A stretch of 64,000 nucleotides of DNA from Rebecca billardiae RCC1528 (GCA_965240325.2 OZ251226.1:1364001-1428000), one strand, 5' to 3'; counted from the stretch's first letter, positions 20,335-32,569 are shown. Notes: generated from the letters alone by a model not told the origin. Program-made: numbers and translations.

Positions 20335-23322
20335 ATGTTTGGCGGCAGATCGGACATGTCGCCCGGAGGCTTCATGCCGTCCGGTCGACGCGCGAGGGCG
20401 GACATGGACGAGGCATACGACCCATTACGCTCGCGTGGCGGCATGCCGGACTCCGGCCCGTCGGCGCACTGGCAAGCGGTGTGCTCCACGCGCGAGCTCG
20501 CGGATGCACCGCGCCGGACAGCCCAACACGTGTGCGGGCTGTGCACGATCTGAGCCGCGTCTTTGGGCGCGCTGCTTGCGGCGGCTCTTCGCGCGCAGGT
20601 GATGACAGGGCACCTGAACCGCATCGAGCAGACGCTGCAGCACATGCTCATCTCGCCGCAGCACATGCTGCGCTCGCCGCCGCCGCCGCAGCTGTCACCG
20701 CCCGCCCGTGGGCAGTACATCCCGACCGAGCTTGTGGAGCAGCTGCGAGCGCTCGTGTTCCAGATGACGCAGGCGGTGTACGAGGGGGGTTACGACAGCG
20801 GGTACAGCGTGCGCTCGCCGCCGCTCCCGAGCGACGCGGAGCGCCGACTCGACGCGCGGATCGACCGGCTGTCGCAGCTGCTGGCGCAGAGCGGCGAGCC
20901 GCTGCAGTGGTCAAACGGCCCGGCGGCGGCGGGCGCGGAGACGGCGGCGGCGGGGGTGGTGGCGGCGAGCGCGCGGCTGACGGAGCTCGAGAGGGAGCTC
21001 GAGCGCCTGCGCGCGCACTACGAGCAGGAAGTGCGACTGCTGCGCACCGAGCTGCAGCAGAAGGCTGCACACATCGAAATGCTTGAGGCTCGCGCAGCGG
21101 CTGTGGCCGCGATGGCGTCAGCGCCTCAGCCGCCGGCGCAGCCGGCGCAGCCGGCGCAGCCAGCGGCGCAGTACGCGCAGTACGCGCCGCCGCCGGCGGC
21201 GGCGGCGCAGCCAGCGACGCAGTACGCGCCGCCGCCGCTGCCGGCGCAGCCCGCCGCCGCGTCGCTGCCCCCGCAGCCGGCCTCGGTGCCGCAGCAGCCT
21301 GCGCAGCCGGCGAGGCCCCCACTTCCGGTGGCACCGCCGCCCGCGCCGCCCACAGTCGCACCGGAGCAGACGCCGTCGCTGCCCGCCACGCCGGCGACGT
21401 CGGCGCTCCCCGCGTCGCTGGGTGGCATGCTCTCTCCGCTCGCCGTGCTCGCGAGCAGGACATCGCTCCCACCGCCGCTCGATCTGCAGCCACCGGCGAG
21501 GGGCTTGTCTCTCTACGCGCCGGACGCGCCCGCCGCGCCTCCGCCGCCGCCCGCCGTCTCGACGCCGGTCGCGGCGCCGGTCGCGGCGCCGGTGCCTTCG
21601 GCACCCGCGCAGGTGCCACTGGCGCCAGCCGCCGCGGTGCCACCAGCGCCGCCACCGAACACGTTCGCGCTGCCGCCCGCGAGCAAGGAGCTGCTCGGCG
21701 CGCTGCGGGCGGCGGGCGAGGGGCGCGGCGCCCTGCCGACTGTCGGCGGCGGCACGTGGCGTGAGGCGCTCGCGGCAGCGATCAGCCCGATGCAGCTGGC
21801 GGTGGTGTTCGTGGACATGACGGTGCCGGGCGTCGTGATCGCCGAGTGCAGCGCGGGCTTCGAGCGCACGACGGGCTTCCCGAGGCACGAGACCGTCGGC
21901 CGCAACTGCCGCTTCCTGCAGGGGCCGCAGACGGAGCCCAAGGCCGTGTCCAAGATGGTGCGCGCGCTGCGCAAGGCGAAGGAGCTGCATATCAAGGTGA
22001 CCAACTACCGCAAGGACGGCTCGCGGTTCACCAACGAGCTGACGCTCCTGCCCGTGATGGACACGAACGGCGGGTACCGCTACTCGATCGGCGTGCAGTC
22101 CGCCATCGAGGGGCGCAGCGTGGCGGAGGAGGTGGCGCTCGCGGAGCTGCGCGCCGAGCTGCCACGGCTCATGCCCGCGCATGCGCAGCCCGCCGCCTTC
22201 GACCAGGCGGCGGTGAGCGTGTCCGACCTGGACAAGGACGAGCAGTACCGCAACTCGCTGGTCCGGTTCACCAAGATGCTGTGGACCATCGACACCGAGT
22301 CCACGCTCGCGCAGCTCATGGGCGTGCCCGAGGCGAGCGACGCGTTTCGTCAATTCCTCGCCGAGAGCAACGAGCACGCGCAGCTCGACCTCTGGCTGGC
22401 CGCGCAGGGGCTGCAGGCGCTCGCCGACCCGAAGGCGCGCGACGCGTCGGCGCGCGCGATGCTCGAGCAGTACGCCGGGATGAGCAGCGAGCAGGCCGCC
22501 GCGATGGACGCGAGCGCCACGCTCGAGCGCGCCGAGGCGGCGAAGGAGCAGCTAGTCAGCGAGCTGCTGCCGCGCTTCATCAAGTCGCGCGCGTCCGAGC
22601 CGATCATACGCTCCCTGCTCTCGACCACGTCGATGGTCGACGTCTCGCAGCTGGTGTGGGAGAAGTACACGATCCCGCCCGACCTGGCGGGGTTCGTGCA
22701 CTCCTTCGTCGCGGTGGCGGAGACGCTCCCCGCGTGCATCGTGCTTTCGGACATGTCCATCCCGGGCAACCCGATGTTTTTTGTGAACACGGAGTTCTGC
22801 CGCGTGACGGGCTACCCGAAGGACGAGGCGCAGGGCCGGAACTGCCGATTCCTGCAGGGGCCGCAGACCGAGCCGGCGTCGGTGGCGGTGATCCAGGACA
22901 CGCTCCGCCGCGGCGCGGACTGCTTCGTGAAGATCACCAACTACCGCAAGAACGGCGAGACGTTCCAGAACCTGCTGTCGATGCGGCCGCTGCACGACTC
23001 GAACGGCGTGTACCGCATGTGCATCGGGGTCCAGTTCGCCGTCGACAACGGGCAGGACTTGAGGCGGCGCGTGAAGAAGCTCGCGCTGCTGCTGCAGCTG
23101 CTCCCGTCGCAGATCGACGTCGCGCACGACTCGACCAAAGCCGGGCCGAAGCACACGCCGCGCCACGCCAGCCACGAGGCCGGCGTCTCCATCGAGGACC
23201 AGCTCGAGCAGGCGCTCACGCGCACCGCGCCCGTGCTCGACGCGGCAGACATGGTCGGCGCCGAGCGGTACGCGGACCACCACCAGGAGATGCTCGAGGA
23301 GCTCCGAGTCTCGAGGCGCTGA
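20335..23322 (+). CDS. Coiled-coil LOV-RGS-LOV photoreceptor
   Basis: Two exons, 20335-20478 and 20599-23322 (phase-0 intron of 120 nt), giving 955 residues. Order: N-terminal low-complexity part; a coiled coil at about residues 165-215 (ARLTELERELERLRAHYEQE and following); a Pro/Ala/Gln-rich linker of about 200 residues; LOV1 (about 440-555) with the flavin-adduct motif GRNCRFLQGPQTE, Cys about 485; an RGS-like domain (about 595-740) with AFRQFLAESNEHAQLDLWLA matching the RGS core (F..FL..E....L.FWLA); LOV2 (about 745-860), also GRNCRFLQ, Cys about 797; and a short helical C terminus. Both LOVs keep the IGVQ strand whose Gln contacts flavin, so both should be photoactive. LOV domains bind FMN and sense blue light; RGS domains speed GTP hydrolysis on G-alpha subunits. 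Light control of G-protein signalling or of membrane recruitment is inferred. The RGS call needs a profile check. Confidence 0.85.
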
Positions 23323-23936
23323 GCGCGAGAGCCGCGAGCGAGAGCCGCGAGCCGCGCGTGGGCCGTGGCGGGTGGGTGCGGCGTGCCGCGCATCCGCCGC
23401 TCGCCCTCGGAGCTGGCCTCGGGCTCGGAATAACGGGCTGCTGTGCCACCACGCGCAATCGGCAATGGCGCGCATTACTCAAAGTTACGACGCCTGTCGA
23501 TCAGCATGTTCATCGTCATCATGTAAATCGGTATAGCTAGACGACTCTGAATATCAGTCGTATTATATTATTATTATTATTATTTATATAACTGTTACGG
23601 TAAGTTCCGAGACCGTCCGTGAACTCTGTGAAGTCAGATTTAGTCAGCCTACTGGCTACTCAGTTCGTCATCGCGCGTAGTGACTATAGTTAGTGAGGCG
23701 TACTCACCGACGGCCGCCTTAGGCTTAGCGCACGGCAGCAGCACTCTCATCTGCTGCTCCAGCCTGCTCATCAAGCATCGTCACAGTTTCTAAACGAATA
23801 TTCAAATTGACACTGACGGAGTCTATCGCCACAGTATATACGACGACTGAGTAGTGAGTATTAAGGCGGCCTACTGCCTAGTGCAGACCTGGGCCGAGTG
23901 GGCGTGGCGGCTCGGACGAGATGATATATGGCGTTA
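23323..23936. other. Intergenic with (TTA)n tract
   Basis: 614 bp between convergent genes. It holds an ATT/TTA repeat near 23560-23582 and otherwise AT-richer unique sequence. No gene seen. Confidence 0.5.
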
Positions 23937-26360
23937 TTATCCGAAGGATTGGCGCGGTCTTCGGCGCGGCGATGTGTGCTGCGGCACGGTGTCGGCGGTG
24001 CCAGCGCCTCGGCTCGATGATGCCGACGCCTTCGGCGCGGCCGTCGCGATGCCCAGCGCCGCCGCCGCCGCCGCTGCAGTCTGGCCGTTTGCCCTGCGCA
24101 CGCGCGGCGTCGTCGGCGTCGCCATGCGCGCGCGCGGTGCTGACGACGGGCGATGGCGCAGCGCGGCGCTGGCCGCCGACTCGAGCGTGCGCCCCATGAG
24201 CCGCTCGATCTCGCCCAGCCTCAGCTCGCGCACAAACCCGAGCCGCGCCAAGTGCGACCGCTTGCGCTGGTTGCTAGCGCGCGTCCGCATCGCGTCCGCG
24301 CGCGTCGCGTCGTGCTCGCGCGCGTGCGCGCGCGCCGCGCGCTTCGCTCGCTCCTCGTGCCCCAGGGCTGTCCGGCAGAAGGCCAGGCTGCGCTCGGCGT
24401 GGTCGACGCACCGCGCGAGCACGTCCACGTCGGCGAGGCACGCCGCCACGCGCTCCGCGCGCGCGTGCAGCTGCTCGTCCTCGAGCGCGCTCAGCGTGCG
24501 AGCGCCGCGCCACTCCAGAGCAGCCGACTGATCGGCCAGTTCGGCGCAGTGCGCGCCGGTTTCGGCGATGGCGGCGCGCAGCCGGCTCGCCACGCCGTCG
24601 AGGCTGGAGCGGGCGCGCTCGGCGAGCGCGACGTCGCGCTCCGTGCGCGAGATCTGGTCCACACGACCTGCAAGCTCCGCCACGCTGCGCGCGCGCCGCT
24701 CGCGCAGCGCGTCCCGACGCTCAGCGAGCTCTGAGACGGCCGCGTGTGCGCGCGCGCGCTCCGCAGCGGCCTCGTCGCACGCGGCGGTGGCGCGCGCCGC
24801 GGCCTCGTGCGCCGCGCCGAGCTGCTCGAGGCGCTGCTCGAGCTGCGCGGCGAGGCCCGAGCTGGCCCGCCCGCGCGCCTCCGCCTCCGCCTCCGCCCCC
24901 TCGATCGCCGCGCGCGCCGCGGCCGCGCGACCCTCCGCCCGCTGCAGCCCGGCCGCCTGCCTGCGCAGCCGCTGCCTCAGCTCGCCCTCGCGCGTGCCGG
25001 CCGAGTGCTGCGCCGCATGCGCCGCGTCGAGCTGCGCGCGGAGCTCGGACGCCGTGCGCGCCGCCTCGGCGCGGCGCGCGGCCATGCGCTCGAGCGCGTC
25101 GCGCACGTGCGCCATCTCCTCCCGTGCCGCGGCCGCGCGCTCGTCAGCTGCTGTGATGTCGCGCTCGGCGCGCGCGCGCATGCTCGCTCGCGCGCTCGCG
25201 TCCGCCGCGCGCCGGTGCGCGGCTTCGGCCTCGTCGCGGGCGCCGGTGGCGGCCTGGCCCTCCAGCCGGCGGGCGAGGAGCTCGTCGGCCTCGAGCGCGC
25301 CGAGCTGCGAGCGCAGCCGCGCCTCGACCACGCGCTCGCGCGCCAGCTCCTCCTCCCGCTCCCGGACTGAGCTCCGGACTTGCTTCAGCTCGGCGGCGCG
25401 CGACGCGCCCTCGTCGTCCAGTGCGCGCGCGGCGGCGCGCCGGCGCTCGAGCTCGGCGCGAAGGCGCGCGGAGGCTGCCTCGAGCTCGGAGGCGCGTGTG
25501 CATGCGTCGCGCCACTCGCGCCCCGCGCCCCACGCCACCGACTCGGCGCGCGCCACCTCGCGCTCGAGCTGCACGGCGTGCGTGCGCGCAGACAGGAGTG
25601 CCTGCGTGCGCTCGCGCGTCTCCGCCCGTGCGCGCTCCGAGTGCGCGCGCAAAGCGTCGGTGCTCGCGGAGAGGGCGTCGACGAGGCGGCGTGCCTCGAG
25701 GCCCACCGCCTCCGCCACGCCTCGCTCAGCCCGCTGCAGCGCGAGCTGCTCCTCCAGCTCCGCGAGCGTGGCCGCGCGGATCTCGGCGTGCGCCTCGAGC
25801 GCCGCGCGCGTCTGAAGGCCGTCCACTGCCGCAAGCGCATCGCGCGACACCTCGGACTCGGCGGCGAGGGCGTCGGCTCGGGCGAGGCGAGCCCGCTGCT
25901 CGACGGCACGAGCGCTCTCCTCCGCTGCGTGCAACGCGGCTGACGCGCGCTCGAGCCGTGCGCGCTCGTCCGCAAGCAGCCGCTCCGCGCGATGCCTCTG
26001 CGACGCTGCTGCGTCGTGCCGCGCGCTGAGCTCGCCAGCGTCGGCCTTGGCCGCGCGCGAGGCGTTGGCGGCGGCGCGGAGCGCGCGCGTGGTGGAGACG
26101 AGACGCTGCTGCGCGAGGACCAGCCCGTCCTCCGCTCGCGATGCCGCCGTCTCGAGGGCCTTGAGCTCGTCGCGCGCGCGCTGTGCTTGACGCCGCGCGC
26201 GGCCGAGCGCGTCCGATGCGCGCCGGTGCCGGCGGCCGAGCTGCTCGCGCAGGGCGGCGTTGAGCCGGCGCATCGCCGCATGCCCTGCCGGAAGCTCGGC
26301 CGCCGCGGACGCGCCGCCCTCGCCCAGGCGCAGCTCGCGCCAGTGCGAGCCCCACCACAT
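23937..26360 (-). CDS. Long coiled-coil protein, unknown function
   Basis: Uninterrupted frame of 807 residues from the ATG at 26360. Almost the whole protein is Ala/Arg/Glu-rich with heptad-like spacing (for example ELEAASARLRAELERRRAAA), predicting a continuous parallel coiled coil from about residue 30 to 740. The last 70 residues are Ser/Pro/Arg/Ala-rich and disordered. No enzymatic motif is seen. Such proteins often serve in centrosomes, basal bodies, flagella or vesicle tethering, but nothing here decides. The frame remains open up to 27131, yet that extension runs antisense through the RPS14 exons and is rejected. The start could also be the ATG at 26273. It is head-to-head with RPS14, 133 bp apart. 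Confidence 0.75.
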   Translation of the reverse strand: MWWGSHWRELRLGEGGASAAAELPAGHAAMRRLNAALREQLGRRHRRASDALGRARRQAQRARDELKALETAASRAEDGLVLAQQRLVSTTRALRAAANASRAAKADAGELSARHDAAASQRHRAERLLADERARLERASAALHAAEESARAVEQRARLARADALAAESEVSRDALAAVDGLQTRAALEAHAEIRAATLAELEEQLALQRAERGVAEAVGLEARRLVDALSASTDALRAHSERARAETRERTQALLSARTHAVQLEREVARAESVAWGAGREWRDACTRASELEAASARLRAELERRRAAARALDDEGASRAAELKQVRSSVREREEELARERVVEARLRSQLGALEADELLARRLEGQAATGARDEAEAAHRRAADASARASMRARAERDITAADERAAAAREEMAHVRDALERMAARRAEAARTASELRAQLDAAHAAQHSAGTREGELRQRLRRQAAGLQRAEGRAAAARAAIEGAEAEAEARGRASSGLAAQLEQRLEQLGAAHEAAARATAACDEAAAERARAHAAVSELAERRDALRERRARSVAELAGRVDQISRTERDVALAERARSSLDGVASRLRAAIAETGAHCAELADQSAALEWRGARTLSALEDEQLHARAERVAACLADVDVLARCVDHAERSLAFCRTALGHEERAKRAARAHAREHDATRADAMRTRASNQRKRSHLARLGFVRELRLGEIERLMGRTLESAASAALRHRPSSAPRARMATPTTPRVRRANGQTAAAAAAALGIATAAPKASASSSRGAGTADTVPQHTSPRRRPRQSFG

Positions 26361-26493
26361 GCGCGAGCCAACGGAAGCTTTGGCCTTCACAGTCAAGCCA
26401 GCCGGCCGCCATGGAAGTCCGGGAGGCTTCCGGAGCACCGGACATTGCACTGAAGTCGAGGCCACGCGACCTCGCCTGTCCTGTGTCGACGCG
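26361..26493. promoter_or_regulatory. Putative bidirectional promoter, coiled-coil gene and RPS14
   Basis: 133 bp separate the divergent start codons (26360 minus, 26494 plus). A ribosomal-protein gene needs a strong promoter, and no other space exists on this side. No TATA-like element recognised. Confidence 0.4.
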
Positions 26494-27246
<753 letters not shown>

Positions 27247-28192
27247 GCCCTCGAGGCTGCCTCCCGGGTGCGCCGGCCCCTTGGTGCTGCTGGTCGTGCT
27301 GTCATGCAACCTGCCACGGCTCGGCGGGTCTGCGAGCACAGCATGCGTCCGCACGAGCTGCGAAGCGTGCGCCCGCCGGTCTACATGATTCACCCATTTC
27401 CGGGATCATCTTAACTGTGGTTCGCGCGCAGCCAGTCAATCAGCATGGAGGGCATTGAATCTCCGTCTGTCATGATCGTCGGGCCACACTCGGTCGCCGA
27501 CGCTGCGTCGTACTGCCTGCGACGTAGTGCGCAGCCTGGACAAGGTCACTGCGTGGCAACGCGTACGCACTACGCTCACTCGCTGCTGCGGAGACTAACC
27601 AGTAACCCGCCGGGAGGCGGGAGTACTCGGTGCGCCGCGGCCGGGCGGCCCGAGTCCGCCGCGGGCGGGCCCGGGGCCGCGGGCGGCTGGCGCCTGGCGC
27701 CGCCTGGCGGCGGCGGGGTGACACAGACTGACACTGAACCGTTAAGTTTATATAGTATCATTACTCAGAATTATGGAGTACTGACTGATGGACCGCAGTA
27801 CTGGCGGGCTCGGGCCGTCATTGTCTCCCGGAGCCAAGTCAGAGACCGCGTGACTCCGCCGTGAGGCTCGCTCACTACGCCTACGGTGATTAACTAAGAA
27901 TTTATAGCAATTAACTAAGTCCGGGTAGGCGTTGCCACTACTACTCACTCGGCTCCGAGTTAGTCCGCGCAGACCGCGGGCGCCGTCCGCCGCCGTCAGC
28001 GTGACCGTGACGCCGCGGCCCGGGCCGGCGGCGGCCGCCGGGCTACGGGAGAATACGGCGCCATCATAGTTAGACGCGGCCGATCGGACGGGCCACGAGG
28101 CCGGACGGGCCCAGGTAGTTTTATTCCGGGTAAAATATTATTAATAATTTATAATAATAATTTCAAATTAATATGTGTTTCACGCCTTCCAG
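27247..28192. other. Intergenic, no gene recognised
   Basis: Alternating GC-rich (27610-27720, 27970-28040) and AT-rich (28125-28165) blocks. The frames here are short and unlike the neighbours. Nothing supported. Confidence 0.45.
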
Positions 28193-28413
28193 TGCCTGTG
28201 TCTTTAAATCATAGAATTAGTCATGCGAGCCGCGCAGCGCAGGTGGATCGCGCTCCAGCAGCTCAAGGCCGCGCTCAAGCCATTCGATCGCGGTTCAGGC
28301 TATGCTCTGCCACCAGCGCCGACTTCGTGTCGACGATCGGGCACTGCCGACGACGAATCAGGAGACCTGCGGCGGCCTGCGCCGTCCTACCTGTGTCGTT
28401 AAATCATAGAATG
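28193..28413 (+). repeat. Truncated copy of the CTATGATTTAACG-ended repeat family
   Basis: The stretch carries the same words as the region around 18640-18830 but in the opposite orientation: CGATCGGGCACTGCC, TCAGGAGACCTGC, and the terminal CGTTAAATCATAGAAT. A second TTTAAATCATAGAAT lies at its left edge in direct orientation, so only one true end is preserved. Confidence 0.6.
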
Positions 28414-28729
28414 AGTAGTCAGTAATCAGTTCCGAACTCGAACGAAGCTGGCACCGCACCCGTCGGCGTCGGACCCGTCCCGCAGCCCCCTATTAATACA
28501 TCTGAATAAGACAGCTTCTGTCAACTTACTCGCGGAGTCGGACTCTGCCCGTTGCAGGCTCCCTGGGTCCCTGGCCGCGCGTGTCTTACTCTTAATGCTG
28601 CGCCAGTCCGTGCTGCTGCATGGCTGGTAAGCTAGTGGTAGAATCACTAGTTAGTGAAAAAAACTATATTACCCGTCGCGCAGCTAATGCCTAATTCGAT
28701 TCGTTGCCAGACCTCCCATTTCATATTAT

Positions 28730-28733
<4 letters not shown>

Positions 28734-28828
<95 letters not shown>

Positions 28829-28851
28829 GAGAGAGAGACAGAGACGGAGAG
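28734..28851 (+). repeat. (GA)n microsatellite
   Basis: An unbroken GA run from 28734 to 28820 continues imperfectly (interrupted by single C) to about 28851. It is polypurine on the plus strand, a possible triplex-forming tract. A similar run lies at 56141-56219. Confidence 0.95.
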
Positions 28852-29192
28852 AGTCACTTAGTAGGAGCTCAAAATAACTACCGCCGGCAGGAGTTTTGAG
28901 CCCGCTGGGCCGGGGACGGCCGGGACGGGCTCAGGAGGTTTCTGGGACGGGTGGATGCCGTGTGCGCGTGATGCCGCGCGCGTCGTGCCGACGCCGGCAA
29001 GCCGCGCTCCGCGCGCTGAGCTGCCTAGTGAGCTTGAGTCTCGGGCTCGATAAATCGTGTCTGGGCAGCCTGGCTGCATGATTAGGAGTGGGGAAGCTTC
29101 GGCCGGCCGACGACTTCCGATGAGCAATATTCGGGGGAGGGTAGCAAGCGCCTGTCTGCCCGCGGCGCCGCGCGGACCCTCCGACTGGTGAC

Positions 29193-30205
29193 TCAGAGGT
29201 CGTCGCCGTACAGGTCCTGCACGAGGGCGCCGTACTCGCCCGCGCACAGCTCGAGGATCTCGCGCCACAGGGGCTTGGAGCCGGGCCGGTTGGACGGCTC
29301 CGAGCGCTCCTTGAAGAGGACGTCTCGGGAGACACTGGCGGGGCGCCACAAGCCCGCGTCCAGCTGCTTCTCAAGCTCTCCGGATTTGAACACTGCAACC
29401 GCGCGGCGCAAGCACGGAGCAGCGCGCATGTGAGCTGAGGGCCGAACGCACTCGCACCCACGCGCACGGCGAGGCGTGGCAGCGCACCGGTTTTGCCGGC
29501 GAAGACCATGGATCGTGTCGCCATGATCTTGCCGGACTCGATCAGCGGCCTGGCCTTGCCCCACGGCCCGTACGCCACCCCGGTGAACACGGCCTCGAAG
29601 CCTTCCGGCGCCTCCGGCCCGTCATGCTGCGCGAGCACCATGACCGCATCGCGCGCCTGCACGCCGCCAAACCAAAGCGGGTTGATGGGCGCGACGGCGT
29701 ACTCGTCGCCCTTGATGTCGCCGAGGAGGATGCCCGTTCTCCGCTCGAGCAGCAGCGCGTCGAACCCGCCCGATTTGTCCCGCGAGACGAGGATGACGAC
29801 TGGGAGCACGCGCGCCAGGAGGTCACCGCGAGCGTCGGGCGGCAGCGGTCCGCGGAGGGCGAACTGATCGTACGGCGCGCCGCGCGCGCTGGGTGCGCCC
29901 TCACGCCAGGCGGTGTGATCAGCGACGAGGACCGCACCCGTCTCGAGGCCCTCGCTCGCGCGCGCCCACATGTCGTCACTGCCGAAGCGACTGGACTGGG
30001 CGCCCGCGCCGCCGCCGCCCATCTGGCGCTGCAGCTGCTCCCGGAAGGCGTTCAGCGCGGCGGACTCGTCGTCGTCCGCGGCGGAAGCGCGGACGGCCGC
30101 GGTGCGGCCGCGTAGCCTGCTCTGCGCCGAGCACGGCGCATGGCGCGCCGCCTCCGCCGTGGCGAACAGCGCGAGGAGCGCGACGACGATGACTTCGCGC
30201 GTCAT
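29193..30205 (-). CDS. UPF0301/AlgH-family (DUF179) protein, plastid-type leader
   Basis: Two exons on the minus strand, 30205-29488 and 29392-29193, giving 305 residues. The family is widespread in bacteria and plastid-bearing eukaryotes; its biochemical role is not settled. Core motifs: GAVLVADHTAW near the start of the domain, LPVVILVSRDKSGGFDALLL, then PLWFGGVQARDAVMVLAQHD, AYGPWGKARPLIESGK and, across the intron, FAGKTVFKSGELEKQLDAGL, which corresponds to the family's F.GYAGWG..QL..E. Intron removal joins GCAAAACCG to TGTTC and restores the frame. The start at 30205 gives MTREVIVVALLALFATAEA, a good ER signal peptide, followed by an Arg/Ser/Ala stretch, consistent with secondary-plastid targeting. 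It is head-to-head with the KH-protein gene, 106 bp apart. Confidence 0.87.
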
Positions 30206-30311
30206 CCTCGCTGGCCACGACCAGCTGAGTCCGGCTGCACCCTCACTGGGTCCGGACCACGGCTCGGCTTCGGCCCGCACTGCCGCACTCGTGCCCGGCG
30301 CAGCCGACAAG
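30206..30311. promoter_or_regulatory. Putative bidirectional promoter, UPF0301 and KH protein
   Basis: 106 bp between the start codons of two divergent genes; both leaders must fit here. GC-rich, without a visible TATA element. Inferred from arrangement. Confidence 0.4.
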
Positions 30312-32569
30312 ATGGCGAGCGTGGACGACGAGATGGATGACGCCGAACGGGACCGCGACCGCCGCGGCTCCCCGGAGCGCCGCCCCCGCGACAGCTACCG
30401 CAACGACGACGAGGAGGAGGACCCGCGCGCCCGCGGCAAGGAGTCGATGGAGCTCGCGGAGGAGGACGCCGCTTTTGTGCTCGGCCGCGGTGGCATGACC
30501 AAGAAGAAGATCGAGCGCGCGTGCAACGCCGTGATCGACGTGAACGAGCGCGAGTACCGCATCGAGATCACCGGGACGAAGAGCGAGCGCAAGCGCGCGC
30601 GGGACTACCTCACCTTCGTCATGCAGCAGCGCGTCGGCGCCGTCGTGATCGACACCAACAAGCCGCGCGACGACCTGACGATCCTCTCGGTGCCTGAGGA
30701 TTGCGTCGCGTTCGTGATGGGTCGCGGCGGGCAGACGCTGCGCACGATCGAGGAGGAGTGGGCCACGCTCATGTTCTTCGCCAAGGTCGCCGGCGCCGCG
30801 ACGTCCGAGAAGCTCATGATCTTCGGCGACCTCCGCGCGCGCCGCGGCGCCGAGCTCAAGGTGATGTCGGCCATCGAGCACAAGAAGCCCGGCTACTACG
30901 TCCAGCAGGGGGACAACGGCCTGCCCGAGTCGGTGCGCATGTCCGAGCGGTACGAGGGGGACGCGCTGCCGCCGGACGCGGTGCGTCGACGCGCCTGCGC
31001 GCGCGCGCGCCCGCGTGCCCGCGCGCTCGTTGCGTCACGCGGCCAGCCTGCAGCATTGCCGCTCGACACCACTCGATGGCACGCGCGCCCGCCCGCGCCT
31101 TAGTCGTGGCGCCACCCTTTCCCGCGCCGCCGGCGCGCGTGCCGCAGGACTGGGATGTGGACATGATCCCGTTCACGAACGACGACTTCTCGTACGCGCT
31201 CGGCGCGCAGGGCTCCACGCGCCGCAAGCTCGCCAAGGCCTCCGGCTGCATCCTGGAGTACGTGGGCATGGTGGCGTGCATCGCAGGTGGGCACGGGCGC
31301 GCGCGAGCGCGCGCGATCGCGCGCGAGCGCGCGCGAGCGCGCGCGAGTGAGCGAGAGCGGGCGAGAGCGGGCGAGAGCGGGCGCGCGCGCGCGCGGGTGG
31401 GCGTGGCGCGCGGGACCGGTGATGGTGCTCCAGCCCGCACGCACTTGGATGGGCGGAGGCGCAGGCCGGCCCCGGGGATCGTCGAGCGCTGAGCGCCGCC
31501 CGCCCACGCGCCCGACTCTCACCCGCACCCGTCGGGGCAGGCACGCGCGATGACCGCAAGCGCTGCCGAGACTACCTCCGCTGGCTGCTCAAGCAGCGCA
31601 CGGGCCCGGTGCACGTCGAGCACGACGGGCGCACGGACGTGATTGCCCTGCAGGTCCCGCCCGAGTCCGTCGGTGCGCGCCCGCGCGCCCGCCGCGCGCT
31701 CGGGCCGTGCGCGCGCACGCGCGCGCCGCACGATCGATTGAAGCCGCAACGCGCACGCACGCCTGCGGCGTCCGCTGCACGCCTGCGGCCTGTCTGCTGC
31801 CTCGGTCGGCCGTGCGCGCGCCCCGCACCGCCGCCAGGCTTCATCACAGGCACGCGCGGCGAGACCCTCCGGCAGATCGAGCGCAACACGGGCACCTTCT
31901 GCTTCACCTCCTCCGCGCAGCACTCAGAGACTGGTGGTATGCGCCCGACCAGAGGCGCGGACGCGCGCGCCCGCGCGGCTCGGCCGCACGCCGCACGCCG
32001 CACGCCGCGCGTGAGTGGGCTGCACGCTCGAGCGTCGCCCAGCCGCCTCGCCGTGCGCTCCGGACTCACGCGCGCCCGTGCCTGGCCCCGCGCCCACGCG
32101 CGTTGCCGCAGGCCGCCACGAGACGCTGCTCATTTTCTCACACGACTCGAACGCGCGCGCGCGCGCGCGCGACGAGGTGGAAGGCCGTCTGCACGAGCAC
32201 GCCATGATGCGGCGGGGTGGCGGGATGGGCGGCCGCGGGGGCGGCGGCTACGAGCAGCGTTACGACGACCGGCGCGACTACGACCGCGGGCGCGACCGCC
32301 ACTACGACGACCGGCGCGACGACCGGCGCGACCGCGACCGCTACGATGACCGGCGCGACCGTCGGCGCGACGACGATTACGACGACCGGTATGACCGGCG
32401 CCGTGAGGAAGACCGCCGCGGCGATCGCCGCCGGCGCGACGACGAGTACGATGATCGCTACGACCGCCGCCGCCGGGACGAATACGACCGCTACGACGAT
32501 CGCGATCGGCGCGACCGCGACCACCGCCACGACGACCGGCGCGGGCGCGACTACGACCACCGCCGCTGA
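30312..32569 (+). CDS. Four-KH-domain RNA-binding protein with Arg-Asp tail
   Basis: Five exons: 30312-30980, 31148-31286, 31541-31672, 31838-31936 and 32112-32569, giving 498 residues. The N terminus is acidic/basic mixed (DDEMDDAERDRDRRGSPERR). Four KH-like units follow with loops GRGG, GRGG, GAQG and GTRG, each at the usual place after a hydrophobic strand; KH domains bind short single-stranded RNA or DNA. KH3 and KH4 are interrupted by introns, and each junction (GT-AG) restores the motif. After KH4 a Gly-rich hinge leads to about 110 residues almost wholly of Arg, Asp and Tyr in alternation, a mixed-charge domain typical of splicing-speckle proteins. A role in mRNA processing is inferred. 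Intron 2 contains a GCGAGAGCGG-type tandem repeat. I cannot assign an orthologue. Confidence 0.85.

Noticed and set aside
20133-21086. Plus-strand open frame beside the LOV-RGS-LOV gene
   Set aside because: Out of frame with the clear LOV gene and Arg/Ala-rich; compositional shadow.
28615-28705. tRNA-like segment (AAGCTAGTGGTAGAA and TTCGATTCG)
   Set aside because: A-box- and B-box-like words are present, but the spacing is too long and no cloverleaf can be drawn; at best a decayed tRNA-derived repeat.
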